From NCBI GenBank assembly GCA_038328705.1, contig JBBQMG010000072.1:1-19627 (forward strand): 19,627 nt of DNA. The letters run 5' to 3'. The notes under the pieces are model-generated. The model made no database searches and was not told where the DNA came from. It saw only the letters and a list, made by a program, of their open reading frames with translations. Both the position numbers and the translations under genes were made by a program. Shown here piece by piece: positions 13,305 through 19,627 of this stretch (positions within the stretch are counted from its first letter, which is position 1; every line of letters begins with the position of its first letter). The stretch comes from UBA668 sp038328705. Its GTDB lineage: Bacteria > Actinomycetota > Acidimicrobiia > Acidimicrobiales > Ilumatobacteraceae.

Positions 13305-14861
13305 TCAAATGCTGCGTCCGGCGGCCTTCCAGTATTCGTCCTTCAGCAGGCGCTTGTAGAGCTTGCCGGTGGGATGGCGGGGGAGTTCCTCGCGGAAGTC
13401 GATGGTGCGCGGGCACTTCACGTCGGCCAGCTGCGAGCGGCAGAACGCGATGAGTTCCCGGGACAACGCAGCAGCCTCCTCATCCGACGCAGGCATGTCG
13501 ACGGGCTGGACAACCGCCTTCACTTCTTCGCCGAAGTCGTCGTTCGGTACGCCGAAGACTGCAACGTCGATCACCTTGGGATGCGTGACCAACACGTTCT
13601 CCGCCTCCTGCGGGTAGATGTTCACGCCACCCGAGATGATCATGTACGCCTTGCGATCGGTGAGATACAGGAAGTTGTCGGCATCGAGGAATCCGACGTC
13701 GCCGAGCGTGCTCCACGGCTGGGTGGGGTGACGCGAGCTCTTCGTCTTCTCGGCATCGTTGTGGTACTCGAACTGGGCGCCGCCCTCGAAGTAGACGGTG
13801 CCCGACTCGCCCTGCGGCAGGTCTTCACCTTCCTCGCCGCATATGTGCAGCACGCAGCCGATGGGAGTGCCCACCGTGCCCGGGTGCGCCAACCATTGCA
13901 GGCTGTTGCAGTACACGAAGCCGTTGCCCTCGGTGCCCGCGTAGTACTCGTGGATGATGGGGCCGAACCACTCGATCATCTGCTGCTTCACCGGCACCGG
14001 GCACGGGGCGGCAGCGTGGATGACGCACTGCAGCGACGACACATCGTACCTCGGGCGCACCTCTGCGGGCAGCTTCAGCATGCGGATGAACATGGTGGGC
14101 ACGACCTGGCTGACCGTGGCCTGATGCTCTTGAACGAGCGCCAAATACTGCTCAGGGTCGAAGTGTTCCATCGCCACAACAGTGGCGCCCAACTGCTGCG
14201 CAGCCATGCAGAAGCGCAGCGGAGCAGCGTGGTAGAACGGCGCGGGGGAGAGGTACACGCTCTCACCGGTGACACCGAACAGCAGCGACAGCAACGGTGA
14301 AACTCCGTTGGCGGTGGTCTCCAACGGCTGGGGAACGAACGCACGTGACACGCCCTTCGGCTGGCCGGTGGTGCCCGACGAGTACAGCATGTCGAGGCCG
14401 GCAATGCGCTCGCCCGGGAGCGGTGTCGCTGGCTGGTCGGCGACCGCCGACTCGTACGAGTCGTAACCGTCGACCACGCCATCGAGCATCAGTCGCAAGC
14501 CGACGTTGGCGGTGGTGGGAACGATCTCAGTGGCCTGGTCTGCCTTGTAGTGCGAGGTGATGAACACCTTCGCCGCACAGTCGTTGATGATGTAGCTGAG
14601 CTCGCCACTGGTGAGCCGGCTGGACGTACAGGTGTAGACCGCGCCGGCGTAGTGGCAGCCCCACACGACCTCCATGTAGCGGTCGTGGTTCTCCATGCAG
14701 ATGGCCACATGGTCGCCCGCATTCACGCCTGCAGCTCGCAGCAAATGGCTGAGCCGGTTGGCCGCCGCATCGAGCTGCGCGAACGTCTGCGTGTAGCCGC
14801 TGCCGCCCATGACGATGGCGGGCTTGTCGGGATGAGTGTTCAGGAACGCGCCAGGAAACAT
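13305..14861 (-). CDS. Acyl-CoA synthetase / AMP-dependent ligase (FadD-like)
   Basis: A 518-residue adenylate-forming enzyme that activates a carboxylic acid with ATP and then CoA. Seen: P-loop YSSGTTGQPKG (160-170), EYYAGTEGNG (A5), GDVGFLDADNFLYLTDRKAYMI (A7/A8 hinge) with GGVNIYPQEAENVL, and the late catalytic lysine K500 in PTGKLYKRLL. Length and motif order fit medium/long-chain or aromatic/steroid acyl-CoA synthetases of actinobacteria; chain specificity is unknown. The frame is open to 15575, but the conserved protein starts at ATG 14861 (MFPGAFLNTHPDKPAIV), 7 nt after a TACGTT box; the upstream part overlaps the divergent gene and has no domain. Acyl-CoA dehydrogenase and hydrolase genes nearby support a role in lipid or acid degradation. 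Confidence 0.92.
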   Translation of the reverse strand: MFPGAFLNTHPDKPAIVMGGSGYTQTFAQLDAAANRLSHLLRAAGVNAGDHVAICMENHDRYMEVVWGCHYAGAVYTCTSSRLTSGELSYIINDCAAKVFITSHYKADQATEIVPTTANVGLRLMLDGVVDGYDSYESAVADQPATPLPGERIAGLDMLYSSGTTGQPKGVSRAFVPQPLETTANGVSPLLSLLFGVTGESVYLSPAPFYHAAPLRFCMAAQQLGATVVAMEHFDPEQYLALVQEHQATVSQVVPTMFIRMLKLPAEVRPRYDVSSLQCVIHAAAPCPVPVKQQMIEWFGPIIHEYYAGTEGNGFVYCNSLQWLAHPGTVGTPIGCVLHICGEEGEDLPQGESGTVYFEGGAQFEYHNDAEKTKSSRHPTQPWSTLGDVGFLDADNFLYLTDRKAYMIISGGVNIYPQEAENVLVTHPKVIDVAVFGVPNDDFGEEVKAVVQPVDMPASDEEAAALSRELIAFCRSQLADVKCPRTIDFREELPRHPTGKLYKRLLKDEYWKAAGRSI

Positions 14862-14894
14862 GGCGGCGAACGTAGCCGACGGTACCTTCACGGC
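14862..14894. promoter_or_regulatory. 33-bp divergent promoter region, two leaderless-type -10 boxes
   Basis: Minus strand: TACGTT (14874-14869), 7 nt, ATG 14861 of the acyl-CoA synthetase. Plus strand: TACCTT (14883-14888), 6 nt, ATG 14895 of the transglutaminase-like gene. No Shine-Dalgarno is present on either side, so both messages are predicted to be leaderless. Confidence 0.5.
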
Positions 14895-15584
14895 ATGGAT
14901 CCGGCGGCCCGCTTCGCAGAACTGGTCAATCGACCAGCATCGGAGACCCATCTCGACATGATGGCGGCCCTCATCGGAGCTGCCTTCGACACCGGTAACG
15001 GAGCCGGGGCCGAGACGGCGGAAGCGCTCGTCGGCCAGGTCATCGTTGGTCTCGACCACCTTGCTGATGAGTGTGCTCCATCGTTCGACTCCATCCTCGC
15101 TGCGCTCTTCATGTCGGGTCGGCTGGCCGGAAACCGAGCCGACTACGGCGACCCCTCGAACTCGTATCTGCACCGCGTGCTGACCACCGGGCTGGGAATT
15201 CCCATCACGCTCAGTGTGTGCGCCATGGAAGTCGGCCGGCGGCTGGATGTGCCGATTCAGGGAATCGGCCTTCCTGGCCACTTTCTCATCATGTGCGACG
15301 GCGAGTATGCCGACCCGTTCCACGGCGGCCGCCGCTACAGCGCTGATGAGCTCGAGCCGGCCTGGCACCGCATCACCGGCATTCCCGGCGACTTGGAGCG
15401 GCGCTTCGTGCAGCCCACCCACACTCGTTCGATCTTGCTGAGAATGCTCAACAACCTGAAGAACATCCTGGTGGCGATGGACGAGCCAGGCCCGCTGCGC
15501 GTGCTCGCCACGCTGCGCGGCGCCTTTCCGGAGTTGGCGCAGGAGCGAGCAGAACACGCCCGTTGGCTGCGACACTGGAACTGA
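14895..15584 (+). CDS. SirB1/transglutaminase-like (Transglut_core2) protein
   Basis: A 229-residue soluble protein whose central block (about residues 75-150) reads GDPSNSYLHRVLTTGLGIPITLSVCAMEVGRRL and then GLPGHFLIMCDGEYADPFHGG. This is the pattern of the SirB1/Transglut_core2 family (DP-NSYL, GIPI-LS, GLPGHFL), widespread but without an agreed biochemical role. I do not assign a catalytic cysteine, because family members are often not active transglutaminases. ATG 14895 is chosen because family-like sequence begins there and a TACCTT box precedes it by 6 nt; the frame is open upstream only over the divergent gene. Its stop overlaps the next start as TGATG, making it the first of three coupled genes. 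Confidence 0.8.
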   Translation: MDPAARFAELVNRPASETHLDMMAALIGAAFDTGNGAGAETAEALVGQVIVGLDHLADECAPSFDSILAALFMSGRLAGNRADYGDPSNSYLHRVLTTGLGIPITLSVCAMEVGRRLDVPIQGIGLPGHFLIMCDGEYADPFHGGRRYSADELEPAWHRITGIPGDLERRFVQPTHTRSILLRMLNNLKNILVAMDEPGPLRVLATLRGAFPELAQERAEHARWLRHWN

Positions 15585-16165
15585 TGATCGACCAAGTCCT
15601 CAAGCGGTCCCTCGGGCAGATGATGCATGGCGTGCAAGTTGTCGGCGCCCACCACGATGGAGTGAGCCGGGCGTACTGCAGCCACTGGGTCAGCCAGGTC
15701 AGTTTCGAGGAACCGATCCTGATGGCCAGCGTGTCGCCGAAGCACGACACGTATCCGCTGTTGGTGGCGACAGGCCAGTTCGCTGTCAGTGTGCTGGCCG
15801 GTGATCAAGTCGCAGCAGGCCAGTACTTCTCGTATCCGGGTCGCAAGTTCCGCTATCTGGCGGACGAGTTCCTTGTGAAGTTCCCCGGCACTGAACTGCC
15901 CGTGGTGCGCGATGCAATCGCATGGTTGCAGTGCCAGGTCTTCGACACGAAGGAGATGGCCGATCATGTGCTCTTCTTCGCCCGCGTCGTGGCGGTGCAG
16001 CCGGGTCGGCTGAAGGAGCCACCGTTGCTGTACTCCAGTCGTCTGGGCTGGCGCATTGCCGGCGACAAGGCCCGCGAGCCAGGCGTGTCGATCCGCGATG
16101 GTCTTCTGGAGCGGCTAGCCGCGCTCGGGATTGCCGAGGAAGAAGAGCCAGAGGGAGACGAGTGA
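15584..16165 (+). CDS. Flavin-reductase-like FMN-binding domain protein
   Basis: A 193-residue protein resembling the flavin reductase-like domain (PF01613): an N-terminal strand GVQVVGAHHDG, the core ILMASVSPKHDTYPLL, FAVSVLAGDQ, and the late strands DHVLFFARVVAV and PLLYSSRLGW. Such proteins bind FMN/FAD and act as NAD(P)H:flavin reductases, supply reduced flavin to two-component monooxygenases, or act alone. No partner monooxygenase is present in the window. The C-terminus is acidic (EEEEPEGDE). ATG 15584 overlaps the upstream stop (TGATG); an ATG at 15563 adds seven residues inside the previous gene and is less likely. The stop overlaps the next gene in the same way. Confidence 0.8.
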   Translation: MIDQVLKRSLGQMMHGVQVVGAHHDGVSRAYCSHWVSQVSFEEPILMASVSPKHDTYPLLVATGQFAVSVLAGDQVAAGQYFSYPGRKFRYLADEFLVKFPGTELPVVRDAIAWLQCQVFDTKEMADHVLFFARVVAVQPGRLKEPPLLYSSRLGWRIAGDKAREPGVSIRDGLLERLAALGIAEEEEPEGDE

Positions 16166-17196
16166 TGACGACATTGACCGCCGGCACGCCGTTGGAAGCA
16201 CCGCACTTTCCCGTTGGTCGCCGCACCATTTCGCTCGTCGATCCGGCTCGGGATGGCCGAACGCTCGCCGTCGATCTCTGGTACCCGGCGGCGCCGTCCG
16301 ATGCCGAGCCGTCGATCTACGAGGTGTTCCCGGGCGTTGCGTTTGCTGGCGCCGCGGCACAGCACGATGCTCCCGCACTCCACGGCCAGTTTCCGCTCGT
16401 GGTGTTGTCGCACGGTCGTACGGGGATGCGGCTCTCGTATTCACTGGTCTGCGAGGCGCTCGCGGCTCGCGGCGCTGTTGTCGTGTCGTCGGAACACCCC
16501 GGCGACACGCTCTTCGACTGGCTGACGGGCACGCAGTCCGACGACCGCACCAACGAGGTCAACCGTGTCGCCGATGCGCATCTCGTACTGAACGCGTTGC
16601 TCGAGGGTCACCCGGCCGCGCCAGCTGACGTCGTCAAGTCGATCGACCACGACCGGGTCGCGTTGGCCGGCCACTCTTACGGTGCATACACCGCGTTTGC
16701 GGTCGCAGCCGGCAGCAGGGGAGTTGCCCCCCATCCGGCTGTGCGAGCAATCATCGGCTTTCAGGCGTACACGCGGTCGATGAGCGATGAGCTGTTGGCG
16801 CGGATCTGCGTCCCTGCGCTCTTGATCGTCTCCGAGGAGGACCAGGTGACCCCGGTTACGGTCGACGCCGATCGACCGTGGGCGCTGCTGGCCGGTGAGC
16901 CCACCTGGCGGCTCGACCTTGCTGGTGCTGGGCACCAGGCCATCAGTGACATCGCTCTCTACGCGGAACTCGCTGATCACATTGCCGAGCTGCCGGACCT
17001 CGTTCGGGAGTACCTCCGCTACACCGCCGCCGGTTCGCACGAGGCGCACGGTCGCGGGTGGCGCGAGGTGGAGCAGCTGCAGGTGGCTGCAGCGTGGGCG
17101 TTCCTGCAGGTTGTCCTCGACATCGATGCCGCTGCCGGTGACGCTGCCGCAGAGACGCTCGCGGGCCTGCCCGGCCTGACCCTCCACCGCCGCTGA
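16165..17196 (+). CDS. Alpha/beta hydrolase (PAF-acetylhydrolase/dienelactone-hydrolase-like)
   Basis: A 343-residue cytosolic alpha/beta hydrolase, probably an esterase or lipase-like enzyme. Seen: LVVLSHGRTG (oxyanion-side HG motif), nucleophile elbow GHSYGAY with S171, an acid-strand candidate PALLIVSEEDQVTP, and the histidine in GAGHQA. The opening VGRRTISLVDPARDGRTLAVDLWYPA resembles the N-terminal strands of platelet-activating-factor acetylhydrolase-like and dienelactone-hydrolase-like proteins, which often begin with a wording like this. No signal peptide. ATG 16165 overlaps the previous stop (TGATG) with GAGGGAG upstream; the in-frame open stretch back to 15922 lies within the flavin-reductase gene. 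The C-terminal ~60 residues form an extra helical part. The substrate is unknown. Confidence 0.85.
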   Translation: MTTLTAGTPLEAPHFPVGRRTISLVDPARDGRTLAVDLWYPAAPSDAEPSIYEVFPGVAFAGAAAQHDAPALHGQFPLVVLSHGRTGMRLSYSLVCEALAARGAVVVSSEHPGDTLFDWLTGTQSDDRTNEVNRVADAHLVLNALLEGHPAAPADVVKSIDHDRVALAGHSYGAYTAFAVAAGSRGVAPHPAVRAIIGFQAYTRSMSDELLARICVPALLIVSEEDQVTPVTVDADRPWALLAGEPTWRLDLAGAGHQAISDIALYAELADHIAELPDLVREYLRYTAAGSHEAHGRGWREVEQLQVAAAWAFLQVVLDIDAAAGDAAAETLAGLPGLTLHRR

Positions 17197-17234
17197 GGTT
17201 GCCGCCCGCTTCGGCTTCGCAGGCGCTCGGCAAC

Positions 17235-17290
17235 TATCGTCGAACCCAATCTGCGCTGGTCGTTCCGCTCGCGCCCCCAAAGATCCGGAG
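17235..17290 (+). promoter_or_regulatory. Promoter and Shine-Dalgarno of the acyl-CoA dehydrogenase gene
   Basis: TATCGT (17235-17240), the same hexamer as upstream of the ALDH gene, is a candidate -10. GGAG (17287-17290) sits 6 nt before ATG 17297. This predicts a leader of about 50 nt, unlike the leaderless-type genes nearby. No clear -35 is seen. Confidence 0.45.
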
Positions 17291-17296
17291 TCATCA

Positions 17297-18502
17297 ATGA
17301 CTGTCATCGACACCCCGCTCAACACCGACGAGCAACTGGTCAGCGACCTGGTCGATGCACTGCTGGCCGAGTTCCCACCGAAGGAGACCGACGTCGTCAC
17401 CTTTCTGGGGGCGCAGTTCGACAAGGGCCTGGCCTGGGTTAATTTCCCGGTCGGTCACGGCGGGCTCGAACTCAACCCGAAGCTGCAGAAGCTGGTCAAC
17501 GAGCGCATCTACGCGCAGGGCGCACCGAACCCGATGTACCGCAACCCGATCGGCCACGGCATGTGCGGCCCGACGGTTGCCGTGTGGGGCAGCGAGGAGC
17601 AGAAGGCGCGCTACCTGCGCCCGCTGTTCACCGGCGAGGAGGTCTGGTGCCAGCTGTTCAGCGAGCCCGGGTCTGGCAGCGACTTCGCCGGCCTGTCCAG
17701 CAAGGGCGTCAAGGACGGCGGCGAGTGGATCGTCAACGGCCAGAAAGTGTGGACCACCCTGGCCCACCTCTCGCGCTGGGGTCTGCTGGTCGTGCGCACG
17801 AATCCGGAGGCTGTCAAGCACGCTGGCCTCACCGCTTTCGTCGTGGACATGCACGACGCCAACGTGCAGACGCTGCCGCTGCGCCAGATGACCGGCGAGG
17901 CTGAGTTCAATGAGGTCTTCTTCACCGACACCCGTATCGCCGAGAAGGAAATGTTGGGTCAGCCCGGCGACGGGTGGCGTGTCTCGCTGACCACGCTGAT
18001 GAACGAGCGCCAGTCCATCGGTGGCTCCATCCCGCAGCGCGGTTCGGGCACCATTGCCAACCTGATGCTCGAGTGGGCGAAGGCGCCGGAGTGGAAGAAG
18101 GATGCCGCCACCCGCGACCAGGTGATGAAGCTGTGGAGCCGTGCCGAGATCCTGCGCCTCACCAACATTCGGGCCAACAACAATCGCAAGATGGGCGACC
18201 CAGGGCCGGAAGGCAGCATCAGCAAGATGGCCGGCGCCACGCTGAACCAGGACATCTACGAGTGCCTGGTCAACCTGATGGGTGCCGATGCATTGCTGTA
18301 CGGCAGCTACGCCATGGTGCGCCCCGAGCACGCAATGGAATATGCCACCCCGCAGAAGGCGTTCCTGCGCAGCCGCGCCAACACGATCGAGGGTGGTACC
18401 ACGGAAGTGATGCTCAACATCCTCGGCGAGCGTGTGCTGGGCCTGCCCGGCGACGTTCGCGTCGACCGTGAGGTCCCCTGGAGCCAAGTCCCCCGTAACT
18501 GA
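17297..18502 (+). CDS. Acyl-CoA dehydrogenase (FadE-like)
   Basis: A 401-residue FAD-dependent acyl-CoA dehydrogenase, catalysing alpha,beta-desaturation of an acyl-CoA. Seen: WCQLFSEPGSGSDFAGL (FAD/substrate loop), the NGQKVWTTLAH strand, and the late block FLRSRANTIEGGTTEVMLNILGERVLGLP, where E365 is at the position of the catalytic base in the EGG/YEGT loop. Length is normal. The wording resembles the actinobacterial FadE group that works on long-chain, branched or steroid side-chain CoAs, but chain type is not determinable. It is 100 bp after the hydrolase with its own promoter-like box and Shine-Dalgarno, so it may be a separate unit functionally linked to the FadD-like gene at 13305-14861. 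A repeat element follows the stop. Confidence 0.93.
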   Translation: MTVIDTPLNTDEQLVSDLVDALLAEFPPKETDVVTFLGAQFDKGLAWVNFPVGHGGLELNPKLQKLVNERIYAQGAPNPMYRNPIGHGMCGPTVAVWGSEEQKARYLRPLFTGEEVWCQLFSEPGSGSDFAGLSSKGVKDGGEWIVNGQKVWTTLAHLSRWGLLVVRTNPEAVKHAGLTAFVVDMHDANVQTLPLRQMTGEAEFNEVFFTDTRIAEKEMLGQPGDGWRVSLTTLMNERQSIGGSIPQRGSGTIANLMLEWAKAPEWKKDAATRDQVMKLWSRAEILRLTNIRANNNRKMGDPGPEGSISKMAGATLNQDIYECLVNLMGADALLYGSYAMVRPEHAMEYATPQKAFLRSRANTIEGGTTEVMLNILGERVLGLPGDVRVDREVPWSQVPRN

Positions 18503-18521
18503 GGGTCCGAGTGCCAGCCCC

Positions 18522-18600
18522 CCAATCCGAGGGGCAGCCCCCAATCCGAGGGCCAGCCTCCCAATCCGAGGGCCAGCCGTCCAATCGGAGGGCCAGCCGT
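18522..18600. repeat. 20-bp tandem repeat, four copies plus degenerate ends
   Basis: The unit is ccaatccgagggccagcc plus two variable bases. Copies are at 18522-18540 (19 bp, one change), 18541-18560, 18561-18580 and 18581-18600 (aatcggag variant). A partial copy tccgagtgccagcc at 18506-18519 matches 13 of 14 bases, and the run ends in cca at 18601. The 20-bp period is not a multiple of three, so it is not a coding repeat. It begins right after the acyl-CoA dehydrogenase stop. Confidence 0.85.
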
Positions 18601-18602
18601 CC

Positions 18603-18648
18603 ATGCGAGTGGGTACTCGTATCCCGGGGTGCGAGTACCCACTCGCAT
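18603..18648. terminator. 17-bp-arm hairpin/cruciform between convergent genes
   Basis: Arms atgcgagtgggtactcg (18603-18619) and cgagtacccactcgcat (18632-18648) are perfectly complementary, with a 12-nt spacer. Each arm can also fold on itself (cgagt-4 nt-actcg), so cruciform or paired small hairpins are possible. It lies between the convergent acyl-CoA dehydrogenase and CopD-like genes, where a terminator is expected, but no T run follows on either strand. Confidence 0.55.
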
Positions 18649-18709
18649 GAACCTGTGTCACTCGGACCGACGGCCTGGTACTCGGGTAGCCGACGTGCGA
18701 CTCGGAGAT

Positions 18710-19123
18710 TCAGGCGGTGCCGGTGCCCAGGAGAAGTCCCAGGAAGAGGGCGGCGACGGAGAGCAGCGCGCCCCCTGCGCCACCGAGTGCCTTCGCCAGG
18801 GTGGATGAGCCGAACTGATGCACCGCGACGAACACCCCCGCACCGGCGGCGATTGCGATGTGCAGCAGCATCGTGCCCTGGTATGCGGAGGAGGCGTTCG
18901 CGATGTCGATGGCCATCACATTCCACATGCCGGTGACAACCAGCACGACGAACGCCGGCCACGCGAGACGGGCGAACGCCTGCGCCACCGGCTTGGTGGC
19001 ATCGGTTGCCACCCTGCGGAGTACTGGGACAACTCCGGCCAGCGTGAACTGCCCGCCGACCCAGATTGCAGCGGCCAGAACGTGCAGGAACAGGCGGAAA
19101 GTGGCGAGCGTGGGGGACAGCAT
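18710..19123 (-). CDS. Small four-helix membrane protein, CopD-like
   Basis: A 137-residue integral membrane protein with about four hydrophobic segments (residues ~5-30, 48-70, 80-103, 110-135). The opening FRLFLHVLAAAIWVGGQ, with a histidine in helix 1 followed by WVGG, and later histidines in LLHIAIAAGAGVFVAVHQ resemble CopD/DUF2269-type proteins, some of which are thought to bind haem or copper. A copper role is only suggested. ATG 19123 lies 9 bp after the ispH stop. TAACCT (19135-19130) sits 6 nt upstream and overlaps that stop codon, so it may have its own leaderless promoter or be translated from the ispH message. No Shine-Dalgarno is seen. The gene converges with the acyl-CoA dehydrogenase gene across the repeat element. 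Confidence 0.7.
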   Translation of the reverse strand: MLSPTLATFRLFLHVLAAAIWVGGQFTLAGVVPVLRRVATDATKPVAQAFARLAWPAFVVLVVTGMWNVMAIDIANASSAYQGTMLLHIAIAAGAGVFVAVHQFGSSTLAKALGGAGGALLSVAALFLGLLLGTGTA

Positions 19124-19132
19124 GCGAACAGG

Positions 19133-19627
19133 TTAGGAACCAACGAGTGTCGCGAGCACATCGCTGGCTGCCAAGCCGCGATCGTCGAACACCGTTGAGA
19201 GTTCGACGCGGCCGCCGCTCATTGCAGCTGCAGCGATGCCGATGGCGGCCTGCAGATCGCGGATGTTGCGTGGCGGCGGGAAGTACTCGTCCTCGTCGGT
19301 CACTCGCAACAGCTCGACGCCATCGGTCGGCGCGAGTCGGGCGATGACGGCATCCACCAGTTCCTCGGGCGCCGAGGCCCCAGCGGTGACGCCGACCGTG
19401 CCGTGCAGATCGTTGGGTAGCTCATCGGCACCGTTGACCCGGAAGACCTGGGCGCAGCCGGCATCGGTGGCCAGCTTCTCCAGCGCACGGGTGTTGGACG
19501 AGTTGGCCGAACCGATGACGATGATCGCGTCGCAGCGAGGTGCCATGGCCATCAGCGCCGATTGGCGGTTGGTGGTGGCAAAGCACAGGTCGCTTCGGCC
19601 CGGCGCCCACACCTGCGGGTAGCGCTC
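19133..19627 (-). CDS. ispH: 4-hydroxy-3-methylbut-2-enyl diphosphate reductase, C-terminal part
   Basis: The 3' part (about 164 residues) of ispH/lytB, running off the right edge of the window. IspH is the iron-sulfur enzyme of the last step of the MEP pathway, reducing HMBPP to IPP and DMAPP. Seen: ERYPQV, then DLCFATTNRQ, corresponding to the family D-I/L-C-Y/F-A-T-x-N-R-Q block with the third cluster cysteine, followed by VIGSANSSNTRAL, the diphosphate-binding G-S-x-N-S-S-N motif, and VGVTAGASAPEELVDAVI (TAGASxP), typical of the C-terminal domain. The first two cluster cysteines and the proton-donor glutamate lie outside the window. The end of the protein is usual in length. A CopD-like gene follows after 9 bp. 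Confidence 0.95.
   Translation of the reverse strand, partial: ERYPQVWAPGRSDLCFATTNRQSALMAMAPRCDAIIVIGSANSSNTRALEKLATDAGCAQVFRVNGADELPNDLHGTVGVTAGASAPEELVDAVIARLAPTDGVELLRVTDEDEYFPPPRNIRDLQAAIGIAAAAMSGGRVELSTVFDDRGLAASDVLATLVGS

Larger units (their letters stand above)
18504..18668. repeat. 165-bp compound repeat element bracketed by 10-bp inverted repeats
   Basis: ggtccgagtg (18504-18513) and cactcggacc (18659-18668) are perfect inverted repeats that enclose both the 20-bp tandem repeats and the 17-bp-arm hairpin. No clear target-site duplication is visible just outside (tgag on the left, gacg on the right). It could be a small non-autonomous repeat element or chance nesting. The remaining 41 bp to the CopD-like stop hold nothing I can name. 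Confidence 0.5.

Noticed and set aside
14862..15575. Upstream extension of the acyl-CoA synthetase frame (to 756 codons)
   Set aside because: The extension overlaps the divergent transglutaminase-like gene, has no recognisable domain, and the normal family N-terminus begins at ATG 14861 with a -10-like box.
18522..18600. Possible CRISPR array
   Set aside because: The 20-bp copies are directly adjacent with no unique spacers, and no cas genes are nearby.
17294..18661. Minus-strand frame of 455 codons opposite the acyl-CoA dehydrogenase, with a Gly/Trp/Pro repeat peptide
   Set aside because: It is antisense to a well-supported gene and its apparent peptide repeat is just the 20-bp DNA repeat read through changing frames.
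18504..18668. Complete insertion sequence or transposon
   Set aside because: There is no transposase and no clear target-site duplication; at 165 bp it can be at most a non-autonomous repeat.

Overview
The window is about 19.6 kb of GC-rich, tightly packed bacterial DNA. The gene content points to an actinobacterium, and an Acidimicrobiia/Ilumatobacter-like lineage is my best guess. Reasons are stop/start overlaps of 1 to 8 nt, GTG starts, several genes without a Shine-Dalgarno that sit 6-7 nt downstream of a TANNNT box (the actinobacterial leaderless pattern), and FadD/FadE-type lipid genes beside ispH. The taxon is an inference from style and content, not from a marker gene. I see no tRNA, rRNA, CRISPR array, transposase or phage gene.

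Layout. (1) 1-1832, plus: the 3' end of a VOC/glyoxalase-like gene and an AspT/YidE-type transporter with two RCK_C domains, then a terminator-like hairpin facing the convergent block. (2) 1922-9284, minus: seven genes in transcription order GDPD, gamma-glutamyltransferase-like, cytosine-deaminase-like amidohydrolase, then (after an inverted repeat) SDR, ABC ATPase, ABC permease and a lipoprotein substrate-binding protein. (3) 9307-11624, plus: an aldehyde dehydrogenase overlapping a Gfo/Idh/MocA oxidoreductase, divergent from block 2 across only 22 bp. (4) 11625-11924: a 300-bp gene-free island with a CCG run, three copies of a 12-bp repeat with strong G-quadruplex potential, a 14-bp palindrome and a 43-nt near-perfect hairpin. 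(5) 11925-13295, plus: a PAS/GAF-like/GGDEF diguanylate cyclase. (6) 13305-14861, minus: an acyl-CoA synthetase. (7) 14895-17196, plus: three overlapping genes (SirB1/transglutaminase-like, flavin-reductase-like, alpha/beta hydrolase). (8) 17297-18502, plus: an acyl-CoA dehydrogenase. (9) 18504-18668: a compact repeat element with 20-bp tandem repeats, a 17-bp-arm hairpin and bracketing inverted repeats. (10) 18710-19627, minus: a CopD-like membrane protein downstream of the C-terminal part of ispH.

How the genes may work together. Blocks 2 and 3 look like one uptake-and-catabolism locus. An NMT1/SsuA-type ABC importer would bring in a small organic, possibly nitrogen-containing compound. The amidohydrolase and the GGT-like enzyme (no signal peptide, so probably cytoplasmic) could break C-N bonds, and SDR, ALDH and Gfo/Idh enzymes could oxidise the carbon part. 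The substrate cannot be read from the sequence. Blocks 6-8 suggest acyl-CoA metabolism. The strongest non-coding signals are the two repeat islands (11631-11817 and 18504-18668), the inverted repeat at 5748-5792, and the recurring TANNNT-N6/7-start pattern.
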